Below, in pieces: positions 48,776 to 57,538 of a DNA stretch of 64,000 bases; the first letter of the stretch is position 1, and every line of letters begins with the position of its first letter. Location of the stretch: the NCBI GenBank assembly GCA_905182425.1, contig CAJJBP010000012.1:1-64000 (forward strand). The letters are read 5' to 3'. Origin of the DNA: an uncultured Planktomarina sp. Its GTDB lineage: Bacteria; Pseudomonadota; Alphaproteobacteria; Rhodobacterales; Rhodobacteraceae. The translations under genes and the position numbers were made by a program. The notes under the pieces were generated by a model that did no database searches, had not been told where the DNA came from, and was given only the letters and a program-made list of their open reading frames with translations.

Positions 48776-49647
48776 GGATAGGGGCAATTGTTCTGTGTGT
48801 TTTGGTTATCGGTATCGCTGCCTGGGAAATTATGCCCTGGTTTGAAATCCGACGATGGGCCGCTGTTGAACAACGTATGTTTCAGAATATGATGGCTGGT
48901 GCGCTCAGAGGTATTCAAGCCAACGATCCAGGTGCCATTTGGACATTGTGTAGTGCGACGGCTGCATATGGGTTCTTCCACGCCCTTGGACCGGGACATG
49001 GAAAAGTGCTTATCGGAGGGGCCGCCCTAGCCAGTGACGCCACCCTAAAACAGTTGAGCATACTGACGGTTCTATCCAGTTTGGCACAGGCCGCGACGGC
49101 CATCTTTTTGGTCGGTGCTCTCTACTTTCTTCTGCAAATAGGGTCCGCTGATTTGGCCAACATCACAGAGACTTGGCTCGCCCCCGCAAGTTATGCAGCA
49201 ATTGCCGCGATCGGGGCTGTTTTAATATTTCGTGGCGTACGCAGTTGGTATTCAATGTCACAGGCCAAGCAGATCACAGACGCCTGCTTTGGCCACACGC
49301 ATGGCCCAAGTGTCAATGACGTGGCGACACTTACATCTACACACGACGCTGTCGCTTTGATCGTCAGTATTGCGCTGAGACCCTGTACTGGCGCTCTATT
49401 TGTACTGGTGATCGCTGCTCGGTTTGATGCTTTTGCAGTTGGATGCCTTGCCGTGATCACGATGGGCCTTGGGACTGCTGCTTTTAACCTTATAATTGCC
49501 ACCTCCAGCGTCGTCGCTCGGCAGTTGGCTGGTCTCAGTGCGCGGGATTATCAAGGCTTGCAGGTCATCTCGGCAACGCTGCATTTGACTGGCGGGATCC
49601 TGATCGTCACCATCAGCATCGGTATGTTGTTACCCTACTTGGCTTAA
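48766..49647 (+). CDS. NicO/RcnA-type metal transporter, inner membrane
   Basis: 293-residue membrane protein with about six hydrophobic segments and the two family motifs GFFHALGPGHGKVLIGG and SIALRPCTGALFVLVIA; a His-containing loop (CFGHTHGPSVND) lies between. Related proteins move nickel or cobalt (HoxN/RcnA). With the DUF1007 partner, within a zinc gene block, it is a candidate accessory zinc transporter. Direction of transport cannot be read from the sequence. Confidence 0.85.
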   Translation: MWLRIGAIVLCVLVIGIAAWEIMPWFEIRRWAAVEQRMFQNMMAGALRGIQANDPGAIWTLCSATAAYGFFHALGPGHGKVLIGGAALASDATLKQLSILTVLSSLAQAATAIFLVGALYFLLQIGSADLANITETWLAPASYAAIAAIGAVLIFRGVRSWYSMSQAKQITDACFGHTHGPSVNDVATLTSTHDAVALIVSIALRPCTGALFVLVIAARFDAFAVGCLAVITMGLGTAAFNLIIATSSVVARQLAGLSARDYQGLQVISATLHLTGGILIVTISIGMLLPYLA

Positions 49648-49670
49648 GAAATCTTGACTACGTATATATT

Positions 49671-49690
49671 GATATGTCATAACATTACAA
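49671..49690. promoter_or_regulatory. Candidate Zur box before the CobW-type GTPase gene
   Basis: On the minus strand it reads TTGTAATGTTATGACATATC, sharing the first 12 bases with the site between zur and znuA. It is placed 19 bases before the GTPase start. Confidence 0.65.
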
Positions 49691-49708
49691 AATAAAAATC
49701 AGAGTAAA

Positions 49709-50803
49709 ATGAGCAATACCACAGCCACAAATGTTACCCGCTTACCAGTTACCCTGCTGACAGGTTTTCTTGGTGCGGGAAAAACAACACTTCTGAATGC
49801 AATAATAGCCCAGCCAAACGGACCAAGGATCGCTGTCATTGTAAATGAATTTGGCGAGGCGGGTCTTGACCATGATCTGATCGAGACCGTGGACGAAGAA
49901 GTTGTCTTGATGAAGTCTGGCTGCCTGTGCTGTTCCATCCGTGGTGACCTGTCACACACCCTGCAAGATTTAGCTGCCGGCAGACAAGAAGGTCGCTTGA
50001 CCTTTGAACGTGTTGTGATCGAGACAACGGGCCTCGCAGACCCTGCCCCTATTCTACATACGTTCTTGGTTGATCCTTATTTGGCACAGAATTTCCGCAT
50101 AGATGGGGTTGTCACGGTGGTGGATGCAGCAACAGGTCCCAGCACACTCGATTGTCAATTCGAAGCTGTTTCGCAAGTCGCTATGGCCGATTTGCTTGTC
50201 CTGAGTAAGACCGATCTGGTGTCCGAGAGCAGATCAGGGATATTCAATACACGGCTGCGCTCACTTAACCCAACAGCAGATATTTTGCGGGCGGATCGTG
50301 GTGTAGTGCCAACCGCTGCCCTCTGGGATTTAAGTGGCATGCGCCCTCAAGAGACAGCAGATCAGGCCATAGCATGGCTGATGCCACCCGTACCCAGTTC
50401 TTCATTTGGTCCCAGTGATCCATTTGACAACCTCTCAGGCCTCGCCCCATCCGCTGCTAATACAGCCCCCCAGCCCAAACATGATTCACGAATTGGATCA
50501 GCATCCATTGTCCTGCACGACCCCATTTCTCCTGATGCGTTTGATCATTGGCTAGACACACTCATCAGGCTGCGTGGGCCCGACATCCTACGCGTGAAAG
50601 GTATCGTACATCTGATTGGCATTGAGATGCCATTCGTGTTTCACGGTGTGCAACATCTTTTTGATCCACCGGTGCCTCTGCATGACTGGCAGGGCAAAAC
50701 CTGTGAATCGCGCATCGTTGTCATTGCCCGCGATATGACACGTGAAGAACTAGCCTACAGCCTGGATATGCTACGCAACCATCAACCTGCCAAAACTGGT
50801 TAA
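49709..50803 (+). CDS. COG0523 (CobW-family) GTPase, probable zinc metallochaperone
   Basis: 364 residues. G1 loop GFLGAGKTTLLN (about 16-27), metal motif SGCLCCSIRGDL (CxCC, about 71-82), ETTGLADPAPIL, LSKTDLV (G4) and a C-terminal CobW_C domain (DILRVKGIVHLIGIE, FHGVQHLFDPP). An internal linker (about 220-260) is poorly conserved. COG0523 proteins under Zur control deliver zinc to essential enzymes in zinc shortage; the upstream box and neighbours fit that better than a cobalamin role. Confidence 0.9.
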   Translation: MSNTTATNVTRLPVTLLTGFLGAGKTTLLNAIIAQPNGPRIAVIVNEFGEAGLDHDLIETVDEEVVLMKSGCLCCSIRGDLSHTLQDLAAGRQEGRLTFERVVIETTGLADPAPILHTFLVDPYLAQNFRIDGVVTVVDAATGPSTLDCQFEAVSQVAMADLLVLSKTDLVSESRSGIFNTRLRSLNPTADILRADRGVVPTAALWDLSGMRPQETADQAIAWLMPPVPSSSFGPSDPFDNLSGLAPSAANTAPQPKHDSRIGSASIVLHDPISPDAFDHWLDTLIRLRGPDILRVKGIVHLIGIEMPFVFHGVQHLFDPPVPLHDWQGKTCESRIVVIARDMTREELAYSLDMLRNHQPAKTG

Positions 50804-50816
50804 GGAAACGCCTTCA

Positions 50817-50933
50817 ATGGTACCAAACCTCAATGTCAATGCCCGGCACCTATCGCCCCTTATTGAACGGTCAAACGAAACGTGGCCTCTTTTAGCTCTG
50901 TATCCAATCGTTGATTTCAAGAAAGAAACATGA
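50817..50933 (+). CDS. Small open frame of 38 codons coupled to the next gene
   Basis: MVPNLNVNARHLSPLIERSN followed by 18 more residues. AAGGAAA lies about eight bases before the ATG, and the TGA stop overlaps the next start (ATGATG at 50930), as in coupled operons. It may be a short real protein, a leader peptide or the remainder of a longer gene. Family not recognised. Confidence 0.4.
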   Translation: MVPNLNVNARHLSPLIERSNETWPLLALYPIVDFKKET

Positions 50934-51187
50934 TGGGCAATCTTGGATCGACGACACTTAAAAAACGACGCCGGGCTGCAGATCCTATGATGGCATACGA
51001 TGTGTTACCTCAACCACTTCGAAGCTGGCTCGCAGAGGCAGCGCTTCCATGGTCACCAAAATCGTGCAAACGCATTTGGGACAAGGCCCAGAGCAATGGC
51101 CTCAGCGTGAATCATACAATCGTGCTACTGACTGAAGCGGAACGAAAAACCCTGTCCCAGGACAAGCATTACGTTTTTTTGGATTGA
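50930..51187 (+). CDS. Short conserved protein, DUF6525-like
   Basis: 85 residues: MGNLGSTTLKKRRRAADPMM, then YDVLPQPLRSWLAEAALPWS and a short helical tail. The arrangement (basic start, DPMxxYDxLPxxLRxWLxxAALPWSPxS) matches a small uncharacterised protein family of Rhodobacterales that I recall as DUF6525. ATGs at 50930 and 50933 are both possible. Follows the CobW-type gene in the same direction, so it may share zinc control; function unknown. Confidence 0.65.
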   Translation: MMGNLGSTTLKKRRRAADPMMAYDVLPQPLRSWLAEAALPWSPKSCKRIWDKAQSNGLSVNHTIVLLTEAERKTLSQDKHYVFLD

Positions 51188-51277
51188 GGCCGCAGATCCG
51201 GTTTTGACCTTAAAGCAAAACCTTGAGGTTTTGTGGGCCATAGCCCATGAATTTGAGCTTAAAGCCTGTGCCGTGGG

Positions 51278-52264
51278 TCATTTCCTTTCATTGCGTGCAG
51301 ATCGTCTTGCTAACTTCTGGGCTAAATCAATGCCGACACCAGGTCGTGACCAAGGGCACTCCACAATACAAATTGCACAGCCAGAGTTTTCGGCAAAATA
51401 TGGAATACATTTGTCAAAATCAACATACCAGCGCTCATCACCCCGGACGGTTTTCTTATCTGGCTCTATAGCAATGGGTGGACACGCATCCTCACAAATT
51501 CGGCATTTAGAGCAAAATTCATCAATTCCAAAATCCCGCTTTTTAGTACTGGCGAATGGAGCGTTTGTTAGAACTGCTGATAATCTAAAAGAGGATCCAA
51601 ATTCTGGGTTAATCAATGAACCATGTTTTCCTAATTCGCCGAAACCACACTCTAAAGCCGGAGGTATCATGACTAACTTCCCCGCCATTGGTCCTGTGAC
51701 TGCTTCAGCATCCCAGCCTTGATCCATAAGCCAGGCAGTAATTTTTTTGGCAGCAGCTGCTGCCCGCCCATACTGACGCACCACCTCAATCCCAGCACGA
51801 AACTCTGGAGCATGTTTTAATTCTTCGTAATCATGATGCACTCCCACCATTATTACGGTCTTGAATGTAGTCTCTTGACCTTCAAAGACCCATTCTTGCT
51901 TCATCTCTGTAGCTCCAACCATCTCACAGTCTCCAGCGTCAACAAACTGATCAAGTGAAGACGTCCAAGCACTTGGGGATTGCTCTAAAGCTAATGGGTT
52001 CAAGTCCGGCAAAGCCGCGTCGAGAACAACCTGCCGCTTAGCCCGCTCAGTTGCCATCTCCGGGCTGTCTGGCTGACACATATAAAACCATTTTTGCACT
52101 TCACCAAAAGCAATATCATCTGGATTAGGCGCCCAAAATACAAGTTTTGGCCGGCGCTGCTCAGTCTCTCCCAACCCGTTTATAGTATTGCCAGTCACAG
52201 TCGGGAGGCGCACAACCATTTCTGAGTTAGGTATGAAAGGGCGGTATGGATTTAATTTAGCCAT
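51278..52264 (-). CDS. Reductive-dehalogenase-like iron-sulfur protein, cytoplasmic
   Basis: 328 residues from the ATG at 52264. The C-terminal part has two ferredoxin-type clusters: CSKCRICEDACPP, and CIPYFAENSGCAICIVECPW. The preceding stretch MVMIPPALECGFGELGKHGSLINPEFGSSFRLSAVLT (broken here for length: LECGFGELGKHG and NPEFGSSFRLSAVLT) is typical of corrinoid RdhA/QueG-type proteins. No Tat signal and no membrane anchor gene nearby, unlike respiratory dehalogenases. Could be a catabolic dehalogenase or a related corrinoid enzyme. A TTG at 52282 is an alternative start; no clear ribosome binding site. Confidence 0.75.
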   Translation of the reverse strand: MAKLNPYRPFIPNSEMVVRLPTVTGNTINGLGETEQRRPKLVFWAPNPDDIAFGEVQKWFYMCQPDSPEMATERAKRQVVLDAALPDLNPLALEQSPSAWTSSLDQFVDAGDCEMVGATEMKQEWVFEGQETTFKTVIMVGVHHDYEELKHAPEFRAGIEVVRQYGRAAAAAKKITAWLMDQGWDAEAVTGPMAGKLVMIPPALECGFGELGKHGSLINPEFGSSFRLSAVLTNAPFASTKKRDFGIDEFCSKCRICEDACPPIAIEPDKKTVRGDERWYVDFDKCIPYFAENSGCAICIVECPWSRPGVGIDLAQKLARRSARNERK

Positions 52265-52638
52265 GATGTGAAAATCATACAAATGTTACTATCTCAATAC
52301 AACTTACTCTTAAATAATCTATTCCATTGCCCCCAAAAAGCTCACCAGCCAGGGCAAAAAAGGTCAATTCTACATTACCAAACCAGAACATCTCGAGCGA
52401 CCCTAAAGCTCTAAAAAGACGAGACTGAAACCCATCTTCTGTTGTGGCAATATATTTTACAACAAAGAAACTATCTCCGTTTACTTCTGTATTGGATACT
52501 GGCCATCCCTACGCTATGTTGCATGGATGCAGGCGCAGAGATTTAAGTTATGAAGGTAGGCGGTTTTGGTGACAAAAATAAGCTGCGGCTTGCGGTTTAT
52601 CACCTTTGTTTCCATCCAAATCAAATTGAGACATCCAA
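52265..52638. other. Intergenic stretch between divergent genes
   Basis: About 370 bases between the dehalogenase-like gene and pdxA2-like gene. No supported reading frame or strong hairpin was seen; it should hold two divergent promoters. Confidence 0.4.
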
Positions 52639-53643
52639 ATGACAAAAGACGCAACACCGATAGCAATAACAATGGGTGATCCCTCCGGGATAGGGCCAGA
52701 AATTGCGATCATAGCCCTCACCGAAAATAGTGTTGCAAATAGAAGTGTCGTGTTCGGTTGCCCAAACGTGATGGAACGCGCAGCACATATGGTGGGATCC
52801 CAAAAGAAAATTCGTGCACTAAAAAGCATTAGTGATGCTCGCTTTGCTGATGGCACGATTGAGGTGCTCCGTACCAGTGACTTAGATACTCTGCCACCTA
52901 TTGGAGAAGTAAATGCCGACAGCGGACAGGCCGCTTTTGATGCCATCAAGAAAAGTATTGAATGCGCTTTGGCTGGAAAAGTTCTAGCCATTGTAACCGC
53001 ACCCATACATAAGGAAGCTCTCTCAGTTGCGGGTATAAACTATTCTGGCCACACGGAAATGCTTGCGGACTTTAGTGGCGCAGAAAAAGTTGCCATGCTT
53101 CTCGGCAATGATGAAATCCGAACTGTCCTTGTGACGATCCACTGCTCGCTTAGAGATGCAATTAAGGGTGCTGACTATGAAGCTCAAATGGACGCTATTC
53201 GACTAGCGCACCAAGGAGCTATCGCACTTGGGTTTGAGTCCCCTCGCGTCGCTGTAGCGGGTCTTAACCCTCATGCTGGCGAAGGCGGCTTGTTTGGTCA
53301 GGAAGAAATTGAAATTATCGCACCAGCGATAAAGGCCGCACAGGCTGAAGGCATCAAAGCGTCAGGTCCATGGCCAGGTGATACAGTTTTCATGCAGGCT
53401 CGCAAAGGTCACTTCGATATTGTCGTCGCACAATACCATGATCAGGGTTTGATCCCTGTGAAATTCATGGGACTTGAAAAAGGGGTTAACATTACCTTGG
53501 GGTTACCTTTTGTGCGAACCAGCCCAGACCATGGAACCGCTTTTAATATCGCTGGGACAGGGAAAGCTGATGCCTCCAGCCTAGTTACTGCCATAAAATA
53601 TGCTGACCGTTTGGTGGCAGCAAAACAAAAAGGGAAATATTGA
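52639..53643 (+). CDS. PdxA-family 4-phospho-hydroxyacid dehydrogenase
   Basis: NAD-dependent, metal-using dehydrogenase of the PdxA family, 334 residues: AITMGDPSGIGPEI, TAPIHKEAL, SGHTEMLADF (metal His), GLNPHAGEGGLFGQEE, YHDQGLIPVKFMG (metal His) and NITLGLPFVRTSPDHGTAFNIAG. Pyridoxine synthesis (4-phospho-hydroxythreonine) is one role, but the coupled downstream sugar-type gene fits the catabolic PdxA2 group that oxidises 4-phospho-D-threonate or erythronate. Its stop overlaps the next start. Confidence 0.88.
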   Translation: MTKDATPIAITMGDPSGIGPEIAIIALTENSVANRSVVFGCPNVMERAAHMVGSQKKIRALKSISDARFADGTIEVLRTSDLDTLPPIGEVNADSGQAAFDAIKKSIECALAGKVLAIVTAPIHKEALSVAGINYSGHTEMLADFSGAEKVAMLLGNDEIRTVLVTIHCSLRDAIKGADYEAQMDAIRLAHQGAIALGFESPRVAVAGLNPHAGEGGLFGQEEIEIIAPAIKAAQAEGIKASGPWPGDTVFMQARKGHFDIVVAQYHDQGLIPVKFMGLEKGVNITLGLPFVRTSPDHGTAFNIAGTGKADASSLVTAIKYADRLVAAKQKGKY

Positions 53644-54698
53644 TGGGACTTCGTTTCATTTTTATGCTCACCCGCAATGACAAAACCGTCAAAGATGCTG
53701 AGCAGCACTTAGTTACGGCTCTTGCTGCAGGTGTGCATCACATTGGATTTAAGGATGTGGGCCTACCATTTGAGCAACTTAATGACCTCAACGCAGCGAT
53801 TAAAGCTGGCGGAGCAACAAGCTACCTTGAGGTTGTTTCACTTGATAAGGAAAGTGAGGTTGCTTCAGCAAAAGCAGCCGTGGATATCGGTGTAGATATC
53901 CTCTTGGGCGGTACTAACGTCGACGAAGTTCTACCAATTCTTATGGGCACAAGCATTCAATACTACCCGTTTCCGGGTCGTATAGAAGGGCATCCCAGTA
54001 CGCTGTTCGGTTCAATTGATGAAATTGTAGAGATAGCTCAGGCACTTTCAGCCCGCGAAGGTGTTCACGGGCTCGATTTGCTGGCATATCGTTCAAATGA
54101 AAACGTAACAGGTCTCATGGCAGCAGTTTGTGCGGCGGTGGACAAACCTGTAATCATGGCAGGCTCAATTGGCAGCCGGGAACGTATCGAGATTGTTCAC
54201 CGCTCTGGTGCCGCAGGCTTTACCATCGGTACGGCGGCGCTGGATGGAGACTACCCTGCAGACAGCCCAGAACTTGAAACCCAACTACGTTCAATTCAGC
54301 GCGACGTTGCAGACGTAAACAAGCATCTCTCATCGCACAGACCCAAAAACTTAAATGCATCTTTCTCCAAATTCACGGAAACCTGGAGCCCTAAAATTGC
54401 TGGTCAGGTCAACAACATGATAATCAAATTAGCAAAGTTTGAAGGTGAGTTTATCTGGTACCATCACGAAATGGAGGATGAGTTTTTTATGGTACACAAG
54501 GGCAAGTTGATGATGAAGTTTCGCGACCGTGACGAGATCATCCACGAAGGCGAATTCATTATCGTTCCGCATGGTGTAGAGCACTGTCCAGTTGCTCTCA
54601 ATGGTACTTGCGAAGTGCTGCTGATGCAGCCAGCTAAGAAAGAGGGCAAAGGTGGTGCCGAAGTTCGCCACACGGTCGCCAACCTTGCGCAAGCGTAA
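53640..54698 (+). CDS. Fusion of a TIM-barrel domain and a cupin domain
   Basis: 352 residues, two parts. Residues 1 to about 225 look like a phosphate-binding TIM barrel: LRFIFMLTRNDKTVKDAEQHL, AGVHHIGFKDVG, GVDILLGGTNVDEVL, GLDLLAYRS, KPVIMAGSIGSRERIEIVH and GAAGFTIGTAALDG, with the glycine-rich phosphate loops near the end. Residues about 240-352 are a separate cupin (FTETWSPKIAGQVN, EFIWYHHEMEDEFFMVHKGKL, EGEFIIVPHGVEHCPV) that is normally a free-standing protein. The gene overlaps the PdxA-type gene by 4 bases. Function unknown; probably an aldolase- or isomerase-like step on the product of the PdxA enzyme. Confidence 0.8.
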   Translation: MMGLRFIFMLTRNDKTVKDAEQHLVTALAAGVHHIGFKDVGLPFEQLNDLNAAIKAGGATSYLEVVSLDKESEVASAKAAVDIGVDILLGGTNVDEVLPILMGTSIQYYPFPGRIEGHPSTLFGSIDEIVEIAQALSAREGVHGLDLLAYRSNENVTGLMAAVCAAVDKPVIMAGSIGSRERIEIVHRSGAAGFTIGTAALDGDYPADSPELETQLRSIQRDVADVNKHLSSHRPKNLNASFSKFTETWSPKIAGQVNNMIIKLAKFEGEFIWYHHEMEDEFFMVHKGKLMMKFRDRDEIIHEGEFIIVPHGVEHCPVALNGTCEVLLMQPAKKEGKGGAEVRHTVANLAQA

Positions 54699-54995
54699 AT
54701 CGAGGGGGTCGCTCATGTGTGATACTCGTATAATCAATTGTATAAAAGCAGCAAACCTATCGAGCTCTAAGCCTAAGCCTACGCAACCATGGCATTTTGA
54801 TTCACTTGGTATATGAGCTATGCCCAGTATAAGGGAAAAGACTTTACAATATATATTACATTAGTAGAGCATGCCTTAAAACAGCAGTTCGTGAGATAAA
54901 TACACTTTAAAAGTCATTACCCCACGCATCGCTGTATCTGTCAGCAAACGCGCCCAGACTACTTAGGCCAATCCACAGACCTTGAAGGAAGTTTC

Positions 54996-55955
54996 ATGGA
55001 AAGAATTTCAAAGGCTGCTTTTCAACTAACGCTCAGCGATTTTAAAAAATCTGCCAGTCGAATCTCAAGTGACATTATTAAAACTCCATTATTGCCGTTT
55101 CAGTATTCTGACCGAACATTAATGCTCAAGGCAGAGTGCTTACAAGAACTTGGTTCTTTTAAGATAAGGGCTGGTGCAAATGCGATTGCATCAGCTAATA
55201 GAAGCGATCTGCGGAACGGTGTTGTAACCGCCAGTGCTGGGAACTTTGGCCAAGGGGTCGCTAAAGCTGCCCAGAACAGAGGTTTACCTGTTCATGTTAT
55301 AGTCCCAGATACTGCCGCCAAAGTGAAAGTTGAAGCGCTTTTAGATCTTGGAGCGCAAGTCACCACAGTTCCATTTTCGGACTGGTGGAGCGTGATGACC
55401 ACAAGATCAACGGGTTTAGATGGTTTTTTTATTCATCCAGTTGCTGAACTGGAAGTAATAAGTGGTAATGGTGGAATTGGGCTCGAAATTTTCTCTCAAT
55501 GGCCAGAAGTGGATGTTATTGTTGTACCGTTTGGTGGTGGTGGCATGATTTCTGGAATAGCTTTAGCAATGAAAGCACTTGGGAAAAACCCACAAATAAT
55601 TGCATGTGAAATAGAAAGTTCAACTCCATTAAAATCTGCCAAAAGTAGTGGAAAGCCGGTACAGGTTGCACGAGGGGAAAGCTGGATCGATGGCATTGGC
55701 TCAACTAGTGTTTTACCTGAGATGTGGCCACTACTTGATGAGTTGGTTGATGACGTTATAGTAGTATCTCATTTGGAAGCAGAGGAGGCACTCAGGTTGT
55801 TGTCCTCAAAAGCCCACTTGGTTTCTGAGGGTGCTGGAGCTGTAGCTTTAGCTGCTGCTATGAAGCCGCAGTTTTCTGGCAAGAATATTGTAGCCGTGAT
55901 TTCGGGCGGAAACATTGATCCTAAGACCTACGGTGAAATCTTAAGTAGGTGCTAG
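54996..55955 (+). CDS. Threonine/serine dehydratase-like PLP enzyme
   Basis: 319-residue fold-type II PLP enzyme. PLP-binding Lys in ELGSFKIRAGANAI (about residue 54), substrate Asn in TASAGNFGQGVAKAA, phosphate loop PFGGGGMISG and C-terminal SGGNIDPKTYGEIL. No ACT regulatory domain, so catabolic type. Could act on threonine, serine or a hydroxyamino acid such as hydroxy-aspartate. GAAGGAAG lies before the start. About 300 bases separate it from the TIM/cupin gene; no gene is seen in that gap. Confidence 0.88.
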   Translation: MERISKAAFQLTLSDFKKSASRISSDIIKTPLLPFQYSDRTLMLKAECLQELGSFKIRAGANAIASANRSDLRNGVVTASAGNFGQGVAKAAQNRGLPVHVIVPDTAAKVKVEALLDLGAQVTTVPFSDWWSVMTTRSTGLDGFFIHPVAELEVISGNGGIGLEIFSQWPEVDVIVVPFGGGGMISGIALAMKALGKNPQIIACEIESSTPLKSAKSSGKPVQVARGESWIDGIGSTSVLPEMWPLLDELVDDVIVVSHLEAEEALRLLSSKAHLVSEGAGAVALAAAMKPQFSGKNIVAVISGGNIDPKTYGEILSRC

Positions 55956-55957
55956 TC

Positions 55958-56140
55958 TTAGTCCAATTTAGCGGCCAAAAGAAATGAACTATTAATGAAT
56001 GAGCCAAAGAATACTTTAAAACAATTCGTCTTTTTATAATTCACTTGTTCAACAGCATCAGAGAGCGCCGCCACCAATGCACATGCGTCAGGCGTTAGCT
56101 CCAACACACTAGGCTGGAGTTCAAAAATTTCAGCATCCAT
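55958..56140 (-). CDS. Short open frame of unknown status after the fuconate dehydratase gene
   Basis: 60 codons starting 25 bases after the dehydratase stop, with AAGGGGAC ten bases upstream of the ATG. The first 35 residues (MDAEIFELQPSVLELTPDAC, ALVAALSDAVEQVNY) look protein-like; the rest (KKTNCFKVFFGSFINSSFLL) looks like out-of-frame or degraded sequence. Possibly the start of a gene truncated by a frameshift. No family recognised. Confidence 0.4.
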   Translation of the reverse strand: MDAEIFELQPSVLELTPDACALVAALSDAVEQVNYKKTNCFKVFFGSFINSSFLLAAKLD

Positions 56141-56165
56141 TTGTTTAATAGTCCCCTTGGCAGGA

Positions 56166-57464
56166 CTAAGTCCAAACCCGACCGTCAGGAAACTGATGAT
56201 CGTCCAACGATTGTGGCTTCATCTCGATGCTATATCCTGGGGCTTGCGGCGGCATGTAACGACCGTTTTTCATGACGACGGGTTGTTGAAAATGCTCATG
56301 TAAGTGATCAACGTATTCTACCACACGGTCCGTCATTGTTCCCGAGATGCAGATGTAATCGATCATGGCCAAATGCTGCACATATTCGCACAGACCTACA
56401 CCACCCGCGTGGGGGCATACTTTGACATTGAACTTTGCGGCCATCAGCAACACCGCAAGCACATCTCCGACACCCGCCATACGGCAACTATCCACCTGAC
56501 AAAACTCGATTGCGTTGGCCTGCATGAACTGCTTGAACATCACCCTATTCTGACAGGCTTCGCCAGTCGCAACACCAATCGGTGCCACGGCACGCGCAAT
56601 TTTGGCGTGCCCTAAAATGTCATCTGGATTTGTTGGCTCCTCAATCCACCACGGGTCGACTTCGGCCAATTTTGCCATATTGGTAATTGCTTCGTTTACG
56701 TCCCAAACCTGATTTGCATCCAGCATCATTTTTAAATCTGGCCCAATTTCTTGGCGTATTAGACGACAACGACGCAGATCACCATCGGGATCACCACCGA
56801 CTTTGACCTTCATATGGGTATAGCCTTGTGCCAAGGCTTCGCGACAAAGACGGCGAAGTTTATCATCATCATAGCCCATCCAACCCACAGAAGTTGTATA
56901 GGCTGGGTAACCTCGATCTTCTAACTTTGCGATCCTGTCGAATTTTGTAGCTTCAAGGTTTTTTAGAATTTCCAGGGCCTGGTCCGGCGTGATCGCGTCG
57001 GTTATGTGTTGAAAATTCACACAGCGTACCACTTCCATGGGGGTCATATCAGCGACAAGTTTCCAAAGCGGCTTATTTTCGACCTTGGCCCAAGCATCCC
57101 AAACGGCGTTGGTAACCGCACCGGCAGCCATATGAATTACCCCTTTTTCAGGACCCACCCATTGCAGCTGGCTATCCCCACCAATTTGCCGGGTAAACGC
57201 CCCCATGTTTTCGGTGATATCTTCCAGAGTCCTACCAATTATCAGGTGCCGCAAACATTTTATGCCTTCGACGCAAAGGTCATTTCCCCGTCCAAGTGTA
57301 AATGTAAGGCCGTGACCCTCTAGACCACTGGGATGATCGGTATGAAGAACCAGATAGGCCGCCGAATAATCTGGGTCAGGCGTTTTGGCATCCGAACCCG
57401 CATTGGTTCGTGATGTTGGGAAACGGATATCTCGGACTGTCATGTTCGTAATTGTAATTACCAT
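56166..57464 (-). CDS. L-fuconate dehydratase, enolase superfamily
   Basis: Dehydrates L-fuconate to 2-keto-3-deoxy-L-fuconate. 432 residues with the FucD pattern: HGLTFTLGRGNDLCVEGIKCLRHLIIG, WVGPEKGVIHMAAGAVTNAVWD, the KxK base pair in GYTHMKVKVGGDPDGD, metal ligands in MMLDANQVWDV, WWIEEPTNPDD and GEACQNR, and HAGGVGLCEYVQHLAMIDY. The closest described relatives are the Xanthomonas-type fuconate dehydratases. ATG at 57464 is chosen over a TTG two codons earlier. It is part of a minus-strand set with FAH and UxaA-type genes. Confidence 0.93.
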   Translation of the reverse strand: MVITITNMTVRDIRFPTSRTNAGSDAKTPDPDYSAAYLVLHTDHPSGLEGHGLTFTLGRGNDLCVEGIKCLRHLIIGRTLEDITENMGAFTRQIGGDSQLQWVGPEKGVIHMAAGAVTNAVWDAWAKVENKPLWKLVADMTPMEVVRCVNFQHITDAITPDQALEILKNLEATKFDRIAKLEDRGYPAYTTSVGWMGYDDDKLRRLCREALAQGYTHMKVKVGGDPDGDLRRCRLIRQEIGPDLKMMLDANQVWDVNEAITNMAKLAEVDPWWIEEPTNPDDILGHAKIARAVAPIGVATGEACQNRVMFKQFMQANAIEFCQVDSCRMAGVGDVLAVLLMAAKFNVKVCPHAGGVGLCEYVQHLAMIDYICISGTMTDRVVEYVDHLHEHFQQPVVMKNGRYMPPQAPGYSIEMKPQSLDDHQFPDGRVWT

Positions 57465-57538
57465 TTTCAAATCTCAGGTTGTTGTGAGGTTTTTAGATCG
57501 ATATATGCTAGATGGATTAGTCCAGAAGTCGCTGGATT

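Noticed and set aside
51204-51722. 172-codon plus-strand frame
   Set aside because: It is the antisense of the iron-sulfur protein gene, whose cysteine motifs are clearly real.
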